From Azospirillum fermentarium (GTDB lineage: Bacteria; Pseudomonadota; Alphaproteobacteria; Azospirillales; Azospirillaceae), in assembly GCF_025961205.1 (NCBI RefSeq), contig NZ_JAOQNH010000001.1, forward strand, positions 186,001 to 250,000: DNA of 64,000 nucleotides, given 5' to 3'. A model generated the notes under the pieces. That model made no database searches and was not told the DNA's origin. It saw only the letters and a program-made list of their open reading frames with translations. Numbering within the stretch: the stretch's first letter is position 1; each line of letters starts with the position of its first letter. Shown here piece by piece: positions 26,711 through 34,708 of this stretch. The translations under genes and the position numbers were made by a program.

Positions 26711-27586
26711 TAGGCTCTGTGGACAAAGGTTGGTATCCAAATACGAATAGCGGCGAGCTTGACGAAGGCGATGAAGGAAGAGCGGGTCTTGTCATAACGG
26801 GTTGCGACCCGCCTCATCTGTTTGAGTTTGTTGAACATTCTTTCGATTTTGTTGCGAGCCTTGTAGGCCTCCTTGTCAAAAGCGGGCATTGTCTTGCGGG
26901 TTGGGTTCGGCTTGATGATCGGACGGATAGCCCGGATCAGCAAATGCTCACGGTTGGCATCGCTATCATAACCGGCATCGGCGAGCAGGGCCTTGGGAGA
27001 GGGGATCTCCAGCGGGATTTCCATCAAAGGGATCAATTGCTTGCTGTCGGATGCCTCGCCCCCGGTCACGATGAAGGCCAGGGGCCGCCCGGTCCGATCG
27101 CACCGTGCGTGGATCTTGCTCGTAAAGCCGCCGCGCGAACGACCAAATCCCGCCGCGCAGGTCCCCCTTTTGCGCCCGCGGCTTGGCTGTGACCCCGAAC
27201 CGTCGTGCTATCGACCATCTGATCCTTCCAGTCGTCGGTAATGCCCAACTCGACCAGCGTTTCGAGGATCTCGTCGAAGACCCCTTGGACACACCAGCGC
27301 CGGAACCGTCGAAAGATCGAATTCCAGTTTCCATAGCGCTCCGGCAAGTCCCGCCAGGGAATACCAGTACGCAAAACATAGTTTATCCCGTTGAAAAAAC
27401 GGCGATTGTCATGGGCTGGCCGGCAGCCTCGCCCGCGCTCCGAAGGCAAAAGCGGGCCAATCACCGCCCATTCGCCATCCGATATCTCCGTACGCATCCG
27501 GTAAGCGCCGCCTTGGCAAAGTAGGGTCCGACGTCTGAGTTTTGCGTGGCGCGTCATCGCGCGGACGCAAACGAGTGGCAAACGTC

Positions 27587-27997
27587 ATGGCTTACCAGCG
27601 GGTCGAGGTTCTGACGGGGACGGAGCGGCGGCGGAACTACACGCCGGCGGAGAAGGTCCGGATGGTCGAGGAGGCGTTCCGCCCCGGCGTGGTGGTGACG
27701 GAGGTGGCCCGCCGGCTGGGCGTGCACGAAAGCCTGCTGTATCGCTGGCGGGGGCTGATGAAGGCCACGGGGATCGCCGTGGGCGAACCGCCCAGCTTCA
27801 CTGCGGTGACCATCACGCCGGAGCCGACCGTCACGGAACTGCCGGTCGTGGAGCCCCGTGCGCCATTGCCGCCTCCGGCGACGTCGGCCACGAGCCCGGC
27901 GATCCTCGAGGTCATCCTGCCCAGCGGGGCACGCCTGCGTCTGGAAGGGCCGGTCGACCCGGCCCTGGCGGCGGCCGTCATCGGTGCCCTGGCATGA
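27587..27997 (+). CDS. tnpA: IS66 accessory protein TnpA
   Basis: 136 residues. A transposase_8-type HTH near the N terminus (RRNYTPAEKVRMVEEAF, then VTEVARRLGVHESLLYRWRG) is followed by a Pro-rich linker and the C-terminal VILPSGARLRLEGPVDPA segment typical of IS66 TnpA. The ATG at 27587 gives the normal length. The stop overlaps tnpB's start by four bases (ATGA). Confidence 0.9.
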   Translation: MAYQRVEVLTGTERRRNYTPAEKVRMVEEAFRPGVVVTEVARRLGVHESLLYRWRGLMKATGIAVGEPPSFTAVTITPEPTVTELPVVEPRAPLPPPATSATSPAILEVILPSGARLRLEGPVDPALAAAVIGALA

Positions 27998-28341
27998 TCC
28001 CGGTGCCGAGCGGGGTGCGGGTGTGGCTGGCCAGCGGGCACACCGACATGCGCAAGGGCTGGGCGAGCCTGGCGTTGCTGGTGCAGGAACGCTTCGCCCA
28101 AGACCCGCACAGCGGCCATCTCTTCATCTTCCGCGGGCGCCGCGGCGATCTGGTGAAGATCATCTGGTATGACGGCCAGGGCAGTTGCCTGTTCATGAAG
28201 AGGCTGGAGCGGGGCCGTTTCATCTGGCCCACGCCGGCGGACGGCGCGGTGTCGATCTCGGTTGGGCAGATGGGCTATCTGCTCGAAGGCATCGACTGGC
28301 GCAACCCGCAGAAGACTTGGCGTCCCGAGACCGCAGGGTGA
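27994..28341 (+). CDS. tnpB: IS66 accessory protein TnpB
   Basis: 115 residues, complete. Conserved VRVWLASGHTDMRKGWASLA and LFIFRGRRGDLVKIIWYDGQ, then GSCLFMKRLERGRFIWP and SVGQMGYLLEGIDWRNP identify the IS66 Orf2/TnpB family. It is translationally coupled to tnpA. Required with TnpA for transposition in studied members; biochemical role unclear. Confidence 0.95.
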   Translation: MIPVPSGVRVWLASGHTDMRKGWASLALLVQERFAQDPHSGHLFIFRGRRGDLVKIIWYDGQGSCLFMKRLERGRFIWPTPADGAVSISVGQMGYLLEGIDWRNPQKTWRPETAG

Positions 28342-28420
28342 CTGCGACACGGTGAATCGACGGGCCGGTTCAGGGGAGATTGCGACGGCTCGAAGGCGTG
28401 ATCCCAGGTAAACTGGCGCC

Positions 28421-30064
28421 ATGACCGCCGCCCCGCCCCCTGCCGCCGTGGCCGACGACATCGCCAGCTTGCGCGCCGCCTTGGCGCAGGCCGAGGCGCG
28501 GGCGGACGCGGCGGAAGCCGAAGCGGCGCGGGCCAGGGCGATGGCTTCGAACACCGAGGCGCTGATCGCCAGCCTGAAGCTGGAAATCGAGAAGCTCCGG
28601 CGCGAGCTCTACGGCACGCGCTCCGAGCGCAAGGCACGCCTGCTGGACCAGTTGGAGTTCCAGCTTGAAGAGCTGGAAGCGACGGCCAGTGAGGACGAGT
28701 TGGCAGCCGAGCAGGCCGCTGCCCGAACCACCGGGGTGACGGCCTTCACCCGCAAGCGGCCCTCGCGCCAGCCCTTTCCCGGCCACCTGCCGCGCGAGCG
28801 CGTCGTTGTGCCGGCCCCCGCGACCTGCCCGTGCTGCGGCTCGGACAAGCTGTGCAAGCTGGGCGAAACGATTACCGAGACGCTGGAGGTGATCCCGCGC
28901 CAGTGGAAGGTGATCCAGACGGTGCGCGAGCGGTTCTCCTGCCGGGCCTGCGAGACGATCAGCCAGCCGCCGGCACCGTTCCACACCACCCCGCGGGGCT
29001 GGGCCGGCCCCAACCTGCTGGCCACCATCCTGTTCGAGAAGTTCGGCCAGCATCAGCCGCTGAACCGGCAGGCCGAACGCTTCGCGCGGGAGGGCGTGCC
29101 GCTCAGCCTGTCCACCCTGGCCGACCAGGTGGGCACCGCCGCCGCGGTGCTGAAGCCGCTGCACGACCTGATCGCGGCGCATGTGATGGCGGCTGAGCGG
29201 TTGCATGGGGACGACACCCCGGTGCCCGTGCTGGCCAAGGGCAAGACCGATACCGGGCGCCTGTGGGTGTATGTGCGCGATGACCGGCCGTTCGCCGGCC
29301 AAGCCCCACCGGTGGCGCTGTTCCACTATTCCCGCGACCGCAAAGGCGAACATCCCGAACGGCACCTGGCCGGCTTCAAAGGCTGGCTGCAGGCCGATGC
29401 GTTCGCCGGCTACAACCGGCTGTACGAACCCGAGCGACAGCCGGGGCCGATCAGCGACGTGCTGTGCTGGGCGCATGCCCGGCGCGGCTTCTTCAAGCTG
29501 GCCGACATCGCTACGAACACCAGGCGCGGCAAGGATGCCCCGCCGATCTCGCCGCTGGCGCTGGAGGCCGTGACGCGCATCGACGCCCTCTTCGATCTCG
29601 AGCGTGCCTTGAACGGCAAGCCGGCGGCCGAGCGGCTGGCGGCACGCCAGGAGCATGGCGTCACCCTGGTAGCCGCGCTGGAGGGCTGGATGCGGACGGA
29701 GCGGGCCCGGCTCTCCCGCCATGCCCCCGTGGCCAAGGCGATGGACTACATGCTGACGCGCTGGGACGGCTTCACCCGCTTCCTCGGCGATGGCCGGCTG
29801 TGCCTGACGAGCAACGCCGCCGAACGCGGCCTGCGCGGGATCGCCCTCGGGAGGAAGGCGTGGCTGTTCTGCGGCTCCGATCGCGGCGGCCAGCGGGCGG
29901 CGATCATGTATGGCCTGATCACCACCGCCAAGCTGAACAACGTTGACCCGCAGGCCTGGCTCGCCGACGTGCTGGCGCGCATCAACGACATGCCACAAAA
30001 CCGCCTGCACGAACTCCTGCCCTGGGAGTGGAAGGCGATGCGCGAGCAGGCAAAAGCTGCCTGA
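28421..30064 (+). CDS. tnpC: IS66 DDE transposase TnpC
   Basis: 547 residues. An N-terminal coiled coil (RAALAQAEARADAAEAEA) leads to an HTH region, a zinc-finger (CPCCGSDKLCKLG and CRACETI), then the DDE core with RLHGDDTPVPVL, LQADAFAGYNRLYE, CWAHARRGFFKLAD and the C-terminal SNAAERGLRGIALGRK. The end NRLHELLPWEWK is the usual IS66 C terminus. Intact from start to stop. Confidence 0.96.
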   Translation: MTAAPPPAAVADDIASLRAALAQAEARADAAEAEAARARAMASNTEALIASLKLEIEKLRRELYGTRSERKARLLDQLEFQLEELEATASEDELAAEQAAARTTGVTAFTRKRPSRQPFPGHLPRERVVVPAPATCPCCGSDKLCKLGETITETLEVIPRQWKVIQTVRERFSCRACETISQPPAPFHTTPRGWAGPNLLATILFEKFGQHQPLNRQAERFAREGVPLSLSTLADQVGTAAAVLKPLHDLIAAHVMAAERLHGDDTPVPVLAKGKTDTGRLWVYVRDDRPFAGQAPPVALFHYSRDRKGEHPERHLAGFKGWLQADAFAGYNRLYEPERQPGPISDVLCWAHARRGFFKLADIATNTRRGKDAPPISPLALEAVTRIDALFDLERALNGKPAAERLAARQEHGVTLVAALEGWMRTERARLSRHAPVAKAMDYMLTRWDGFTRFLGDGRLCLTSNAAERGLRGIALGRKAWLFCGSDRGGQRAAIMYGLITTAKLNNVDPQAWLADVLARINDMPQNRLHELLPWEWKAMREQAKAA

Positions 30065-30229
30065 CCGCGGTACTCAGCGGATGCTTACATATCTCCCCGC
30101 GCTCCATCAAGACCTCCCATCCAAATGAAGTCTTGAATCAGATTCTCCCTCCGTTGGGAAGCCCCTTTGTCCACAGAGCCTAAGCTTCTTACGCCAGAGA
30201 GCCGGTGAAGGCTATCAATAGGAGTCGAT

Positions 30230-30967
30230 ATGAACACCGCGGTTGAGGTGCTTGAACCGATAACGCATGGCCTTCCCAGCCCGGATAATGAAAAGATTTT
30301 AAGAAATGTTAAGATAATGGAAAAAATATCAGCAATTGTCCCTCTCTCAATAATTATTATCATCTTTGCATTACCTACGTTCTCATCCTTATTTCAAGGT
30401 AACTTATTATTGGTATTAATTGGTGGATTCATTATGTTCATTATTGCTGGGTTGGCAATAAAAATTGTCGATAAGATAATTCTTCGCCCTATACGCTACG
30501 TACGTTACAAGAGCGCAGCACAGATATTGCAAACACAAATGCAATCTCTTCCTGAACCCATTTCACTGTGGCGGTCGTGGTTTCTGATAGCGCCCGGAGT
30601 CTTGGCAATCACGCGAGCGGGGCATGTGGTGATCGTTGATCGTTCCACGAACTATAATCACCTCTGGCTCGCCAAGGAGCAGATCGTCAGCGTCAGTGTC
30701 GAGCGCGAGGCAACCCACATTTCCAAGACCTCGCATAGCGGTTCCTTCACTTTTGGCAACGTCTCCAGCGGAGGCTTTCTCAGCGCCTTCACGACGGGCG
30801 GACGTTCCTCCACCACGACACGGACTGTCGAAACGGCGTTTCTGGAGATTCGCTACCAGTTTGAGCGGAACGGGGCTGTTTACACCTCCGTGGTGCCATT
30901 CGGCGAGGATCGTCGCGGTGCAGACGAACTGCGTGCCGCGATCATGCATCTTCAGCCGGCAGCCTGA
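30230..30967 (+). CDS. Island membrane protein of unknown function
   Basis: 245 residues. AGGAG precedes the ATG. Two hydrophobic helices at ~34-54 and ~58-80 are followed by a basic segment (RPIRYVRYK) and a ~150-residue cytoplasmic domain rich in beta strands (GVLAITRAGHVVIVDRST, IVSVSVEREATHISK, a Ser/Gly/Thr stretch, FLEIRYQFERNGAVYTSVV). The shape resembles membrane-bound PH-like proteins, but no family is recognised. The first 350 bases are strongly A+T-rich and the rest is close to host composition, suggesting a chimeric or recently acquired gene. Confidence 0.6.
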   Translation: MNTAVEVLEPITHGLPSPDNEKILRNVKIMEKISAIVPLSIIIIIFALPTFSSLFQGNLLLVLIGGFIMFIIAGLAIKIVDKIILRPIRYVRYKSAAQILQTQMQSLPEPISLWRSWFLIAPGVLAITRAGHVVIVDRSTNYNHLWLAKEQIVSVSVEREATHISKTSHSGSFTFGNVSSGGFLSAFTTGGRSSTTTRTVETAFLEIRYQFERNGAVYTSVVPFGEDRRGADELRAAIMHLQPAA

Positions 30968-31001
30968 TGGAGGACCGTCAAGGAGCGCGAAATTGAAGTG
31001 A

Positions 31002-31346
31002 TCAGATATCTTGAACACTTCCGCCGCGCTCTGATGCTGCCTGCGTAGACCGAAGCAAGGCAGCAAGCTGGCAAATATATGGAGAAATAATCATAGTCCA
31101 ATATGAGGATTTAAATTTATATTGCAGCACACGCTCAATATCAGAGATAAGAATTTTAACGGTAAAGAAATCATTTCCAGCCACCCAATCCGGCAAATTG
31201 TGAGTAAGATCGGCAAGACATGACACAATATTATTTGCGTCTGGACCGCACTTGCCTATCGAAACAATTTTGATCCATACTAATATTTGGTGAAGTGCAG
31301 ACAATATTATAAAATATTCTTTTTTATTGATTTGATTATTGCTCAC
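31002..31346 (-). CDS. Hypothetical island protein
   Basis: 114 residues from a GTG at 31346 with GGGAGGG six bases upstream. The start overlaps the stop of the upstream HTH gene's second frame (GTGA), so the two were an operon. Composition is low-GC, with many Ile, Asn and Lys. Hydrophobic helix-forming stretches occur (YFIILSALHQILVWIKIV, ADLTHNLPDWV). Unrecognised; all evidence points to a foreign gene. Confidence 0.6.
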   Translation of the reverse strand: MSNNQINKKEYFIILSALHQILVWIKIVSIGKCGPDANNIVSCLADLTHNLPDWVAGNDFFTVKILISDIERVLQYKFKSSYWTMIISPYICQLAALLRSTQAASERGGSVQDI

Positions 31347-32283
31347 TTTAGTCCCTCCCACGCCCGAGTGTAGTCGGTAGACAGGAAATCTTCCGCGATG
31401 AACGGCACCCAGTCTTCAGCAGCGAACATGGGCACCGTGGCACCAGCGCGGCAGGCGCGCTGGTGCCATTGCCTGCGGACCGATGCAGACTCCTGTTCCA
31501 TCATGCGCAACGCGAAGGCTACCTTCGGGCTGGTCGCCTTCACCGTGACGGGCGGCGTGACGGACGCATCGGCAGGAGGGGGGGGGCGGTCAGCGCCTCC
31601 AGCCGCTGGCGCACCTGCCACGCTGCCAGACCGGCCCCTCTCAGCCGCTCGGCCTCGGCATGGACGGCATCGATTCCGGCGCGGCGGATGGCCTCCAGCG
31701 TGTCCCGGCGGGCATTGTCGAGACGCCAGGGGGTGGAACTGGCCTGCTGTATCCGCCGGGCCAGCCGTTCGGCCTCCAGGTCCGCGGGTTCCGTTGACAC
31801 CCCCACCCGTCCGGTCGGTAGAGGTTCTTTCCCTTGTTTGGCGGCACTCGGTGCCGGTACAGCCAGCACCGGGTGCCATTCATCGTCCGCCGACAGGGCT
31901 TCCGGTGCAATACCCCTGTTGTCGGAACCGGCACCCGGTGCCGCTTTCAGGCGCAGGCTATAAAGGGATGTCTGCGCCCGGCGCCGCGTCACGATCAGCA
32001 GACCGGCCCGGATCAGCGCGGCAATCGCCTTGCGCACCGACCGTTCGCAGAAGCCGGCGAGACGGGTGATGCTGTCCAGGCTGGGACACGTCAGGCCGGT
32101 CTGGGAATTGTGGAACCGCGCCAGCACCGCCGCCACGGCAACAGCCATGCCGCCCAACCCAGCGTCCTGCACCTGCTCCAGCCACCGCAGCCTATTGACA
32201 GGGGAAAGTCCTGCTGTAGGGTGGTTGCCGGCCAAACAAAGCTCGGTCTGGGGATTTCGCTCTGAAACGCAAGTAACACACAT
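31343..32283 (-). pseudogene. HTH / replication-initiator-like protein, frameshifted in a C tract
   Basis: Residues ~30-115 (NRLRWLEQVQDAGLGGMAVA, then CPSLDSITRLAGFCERSVRK and AIAALIRAGLLIVTRRRA) form a winged helix like that of plasmid- or phage-type replication/HTH_36 proteins. After RQRLEALTAPP the frame meets nine consecutive C (minus strand, near 31577-31585) and ends early as LLPMRPSRRPSR. Read with one C fewer it continues for ~85 residues as PADASVTPPVTVKATSPK...DWVPFIAEDFLSTDYTRAWEGLK and stops at 31343, overlapping the next gene by four bases. That overlap shows the second frame is the native end. Slippage could restore it. Confidence 0.7.
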
Positions 32284-32365
32284 GTCGTGCCAAGCCCTTG
32301 AAAGGCGTGCGTTCTTTCGCTTGTGTCTACTGGGTTAAGCCCTTGATTGAGTTGGAAGTTGTATG

Positions 32366-32413
32366 CAATGGCATTGTAGAGGTCATGAGTTCGATCCTCA
32401 TTGGCTCCACCAA
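32366..32413. repeat. attR: second copy of the 48-bp att repeat
   Basis: Identical to 25367-25414. It has no tRNA 5' half, so it is the displaced tRNA fragment that marks the right end of the island. Confidence 0.93.
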
Positions 32414-32415
32414 AT

Positions 32416-32453
32416 AAAAAGGCCGGCAATCCTAACGGATTGCCGGCCTTTTT
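32416..32453 (+). terminator. Original tRNA-Ala terminator, now right of the island
   Basis: Perfect 12-bp stem GGCCGGCAATCC/GGATTGCCGGCC (32421-32432 and 32437-32448) with TAAC loop, five A before and five T after. It begins three bases after attR, so before integration it terminated the tRNA transcript. Confidence 0.9.
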
Positions 32454-32555
32454 CTTCTTCGCGCCTCTCCCCCACCCTGCTTGTTTCCCTTACCCACGCC
32501 CTATAATCCGAAGGCCATTTTCATCCCACCAACAACCGATGGAAGACGGCAGGGA

Positions 32556-32597
32556 TTGACAGGAAGTCGCCGGCCTTGATCTTATCATTGATAAGAT
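32556..32597 (+). promoter_or_regulatory. Promoter and palindromic operator of the MFS gene
   Basis: TTGACA (32556-32561) is followed after 17 bases by ATCTTA, which lies in the left arm of a perfect inverted repeat ATCTTATC-ATT-GATAAGAT (32579-32597). A repressor bound there would block the -10 region. The TetR gene 1.3 kb downstream is the obvious candidate repressor (inferred). Confidence 0.7.
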
Positions 32598-32616
32598 TGA
32601 CCGCCGCAGAGATACC

Positions 32617-33798
32617 ATGCCAAACCGCTCCCCCGCCAACCCCACGCTTTTGCTTGCCGCCTTGGCGGGTTTGGGCGAATTCGCCGCGACGGCCTATCTG
32701 CCGGCCATCCCCAGCATGGCCGCCACGTTCGAAACCGGGCCGGGGGCGGTGCAGGCGACGGTCTCCGCCGGGCTGTTGACCTTCGCCGCCGCCAACCTCG
32801 TGCTCGGGCCGTTGTCCGACAGGGTTGGGCGGCGGGCCGTTCTGCTGCCCGCCTTGGCCGTCTACCTCATCGGCTGTGCGCTTGCCGTGGCGGCACCGGC
32901 GGTTGCCTGGCTTTATCCGGCACGGGTGCTCACCGCGGCGGGGGCCTGCGCCGGGCTGGCCGTAGGGCGTGCAGTGGCACGTGATCTTTATGACGGCGCG
33001 GATCTGACGCGGCGGCTGACCGCCGTCACGCTTGCCTTTTCGGTTGCCCCGGTGCTCGCTCCCCTGATCGGCGGCGCGCTGACCGAGGTTCTGGGATGGC
33101 GCAGCGTCTTCCTCGCCGCCTTCCTGTACGCCGCGGTTCTGGTCCCCTGTGTCTGGCGCTTTCCCGAAACACTGAAAGTCCGGCAGACGCAGCAGTCCCT
33201 TCTCGCCTCGGTTTCGGACTATCCGGCCATGGCGCTTCGGCGCGAGAGTGCGCCCGCCCTGTTCGCCAGCGCCCTGCTGGTCGCCGCCCTCTTCTGCTTC
33301 CTGGTCGGCGCCCCGGTCATTTTCCTGACCAGCCTCGGACTATCGCCGGCGGTCTATGGATGCTTTCCGCTCATCGCCATGAGCGGTTTCGTGCTCGGCG
33401 CCCTGCTGTCCGCACGTCTCGCCGGGCGGTTGCCGGGGTGGAGGGCGGTTCGGGCCGGAACAGCCATTGCCTTTTCCGGCACGCTCGTCATGCTGGCCGT
33501 GCCGGTTTCCCCCGTCGGGATGCTCGGTGCCATGGCCCTGTTCAACACGGGGCTGGGTTTGGCCCTGCCCGCTGCCGGGGCTGATGTCCTGCGGGCCTTT
33601 CCAGGACGCGCCGGCCAAGCCTCGGCCCTGCTCGGGTTCATCCAGATCGCCGGAGGAGCGCTGGGGGCCGGCATGGCGTCCTCCGGGGCCGGTGCCCCCG
33701 AACGCATGGTGCCCGTGACCATGGCCGTTCTGGCGGGGCTTGCGTGCGTCACCGCCACCGTTCCTGGCCCCGTGAAAGCCAGGGAGACCGCCCCCTGA
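32617..33798 (+). CDS. MFS drug exporter, Bcr/CflA family
   Basis: 393 residues with 12 predicted transmembrane helices. Signature motif A in GPLSDRVGRRAVLLPAL, family motif C region (APVLAPLIGGALTEVLGWRS), and the opening LGEFAATAYLPAIPSMA are typical of the DHA1 Bcr/CflA group, which extrudes small toxic compounds with proton uptake. Expression is probably controlled at the palindrome 20 bp upstream of the start. A TetR gene follows in the same direction. Confidence 0.88.
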   Translation: MPNRSPANPTLLLAALAGLGEFAATAYLPAIPSMAATFETGPGAVQATVSAGLLTFAAANLVLGPLSDRVGRRAVLLPALAVYLIGCALAVAAPAVAWLYPARVLTAAGACAGLAVGRAVARDLYDGADLTRRLTAVTLAFSVAPVLAPLIGGALTEVLGWRSVFLAAFLYAAVLVPCVWRFPETLKVRQTQQSLLASVSDYPAMALRRESAPALFASALLVAALFCFLVGAPVIFLTSLGLSPAVYGCFPLIAMSGFVLGALLSARLAGRLPGWRAVRAGTAIAFSGTLVMLAVPVSPVGMLGAMALFNTGLGLALPAAGADVLRAFPGRAGQASALLGFIQIAGGALGAGMASSGAGAPERMVPVTMAVLAGLACVTATVPGPVKARETAP

Positions 33799-33897
33799 CC
33801 TCCACCTGCCAAAGGGCCGAGGGCGCACGCGTTGAGGGGCGTTTACGCGGTGCCGCCACCCCCCTATATACTCCCGCGGCGGACGGGGGGAGCGCGC

Positions 33898-34533
33898 GTG
33901 GCGAAGGGAAAGACCAAATACCACCACGGCGACCTGCGCCGGATGCTGGTCGAGGCCGGCGTGGCCTTTCTGAAGGACAATGACGCCGCCGGGCTGAGCG
34001 TGCGCACGCTCGCCAAATCCCTGGGCGTATCCGAAGCCGCCCCCTATCACCACTTCGCCGACCGGCAGGCGTTCGAGCACGCGGTCATCGGCGAAGGGTA
34101 CGCGGTGCTTCGCGCCCGCTGCGAGGCGGCCGCCCGCTCCGGCGGTGGTCTTGCCGGCCTTTTCGCCGCCTATGTCGGCTTTGCCGCCGACCACCCCAAC
34201 CTGTTCCGTTTCATGCACCGCTCGGGTGCCGCGCGCGACCCGGCCCATACCGATCTCTATGCCCAATCGACGGCCGCGTTCGATCCCCTGCTGGCCGAGG
34301 TCCGCCGCCGGGCCGCGGATGCCGGCATCACCCAGGGCGACCGCATAGGTTTTCTCGCCCTCATGGTCTGGACGCAGGTCCACGGGCTGGCCGACATCGT
34401 TCTCACCGACTTCCTGCGGCTGGGGGACGAGCGGGATGCCTTCTGCCGGCGCGCCTATGCCTACATCGAAACCAGCCTCGGCGCGGCTTTGCACGACGCC
34501 GGCGCCCCGGCACCGCGTCCGGGACGGGAGTGA
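33898..34533 (+). CDS. TetR-family regulator
   Basis: 211 residues from the GTG at 33898 (GGGGGGAG upstream), giving VAKGKTKYHHGDLRRMLVEA, the usual TetR N terminus. The HTH spans DAAGLSVRTLAKSLGVSEAAPYHHF in two parts with the invariant Y-x-H-F end. The C-terminal TetR_C_33-like ligand domain contains YVGFAADHPNLFRFMHRSG. It lies 100 bp after the MFS gene and probably represses it in the absence of a drug ligand. Confidence 0.88.
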   Translation: MAKGKTKYHHGDLRRMLVEAGVAFLKDNDAAGLSVRTLAKSLGVSEAAPYHHFADRQAFEHAVIGEGYAVLRARCEAAARSGGGLAGLFAAYVGFAADHPNLFRFMHRSGAARDPAHTDLYAQSTAAFDPLLAEVRRRAADAGITQGDRIGFLALMVWTQVHGLADIVLTDFLRLGDERDAFCRRAYAYIETSLGAALHDAGAPAPRPGRE

Positions 34534-34708
34534 GCGCCGGGAGTCCGTCCCGCAAAACCGGCGCCTGCCATGGATAGCCGGCGCGCCGGCTGGCCGCCCT
34601 GCTTCCCCGTCATTTCGCATCTGCGGAAAAATGCCGCACCCGCCGGTTGCCATGGGCGGGTTCCGGCAAATATCCTCCCCCGTCGCGTGGCACGAAGAGG
34701 GACAGGAC

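Larger units (their letters stand above)
27490..30088. mobile_element. IS66-family insertion sequence (complete)
   Basis: 2,599 bp with imperfect terminal inverted repeats (GTACGCATCCGGTAAGCGCCG left, GTAAGCATCCGCTGAGTACCG right) and an exact 8-bp target duplication ATATCTCC (27482-27489 and 30089-30096), the diagnostic size for IS66. It contains tnpA, tnpB and tnpC in order. All three frames are open, so the element looks potentially active and recently inserted. Confidence 0.95.
26710..30107 (-). pseudogene. IS427-type DDE transposase, interrupted by the IS66 element
   Basis: Restored across the IS66 insertion the protein starts at ATG 30107 (GGGAGG upstream) as MERGEISDGEWAVIGPLL; the first four codons are now 2.6 kb from the rest (27489 downward). 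Frame A ends after VRGHSQAAGAKGG. The active-site half (LLADAGYDSDANREHL, KIERMFNKLKQMRR) lies one frame back and is reached by -1 slippage at AAAAGGGGG (27163-27171), normal for the group. The stop TAG is completed by the target TA at 26711-26712. Inactive unless the inner element excises exactly. Confidence 0.85.
26713..30180. mobile_element. IS5-family (IS427-group) insertion sequence, itself split by an IS66 element
   Basis: Perfect 17-bp terminal inverted repeats GGCTCTGTGGACAAAGG (26713-26729) and its complement (30164-30180), flanked by TA on each side. Removing the inner element (27490-30088 plus one 8-bp duplicate) leaves 861 bp, the right size for this group. It carries a two-frame transposase on the minus strand. 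It landed in the excisionase-like gene. Confidence 0.9.
25415..32413. mobile_element. tRNA-Ala-integrated genomic island (decayed)
   Basis: About 7.0 kb between identical 48-bp att repeats. Content from left: tyrosine integrase (frameshifted), excisionase-like remnant, an IS5/IS427 element split by an IS66 element, a membrane protein of unknown role, a small unknown protein, and an HTH/replication-like gene (frameshifted). Parts (about 30.2-30.6 and 31.05-31.35 kb) are far more A+T-rich than the host. Without the two insertion sequences the native element is only about 3.5 kb. With integrase, excisionase and HTH genes all damaged it is probably immobile on its own. Confidence 0.92.

Noticed and set aside
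27501..27510. GTAAGCGCCG as the left end of the IS66 element
   Set aside because: The exact 8-bp target duplication and better alignment of the inverted repeats place the end at 27490.
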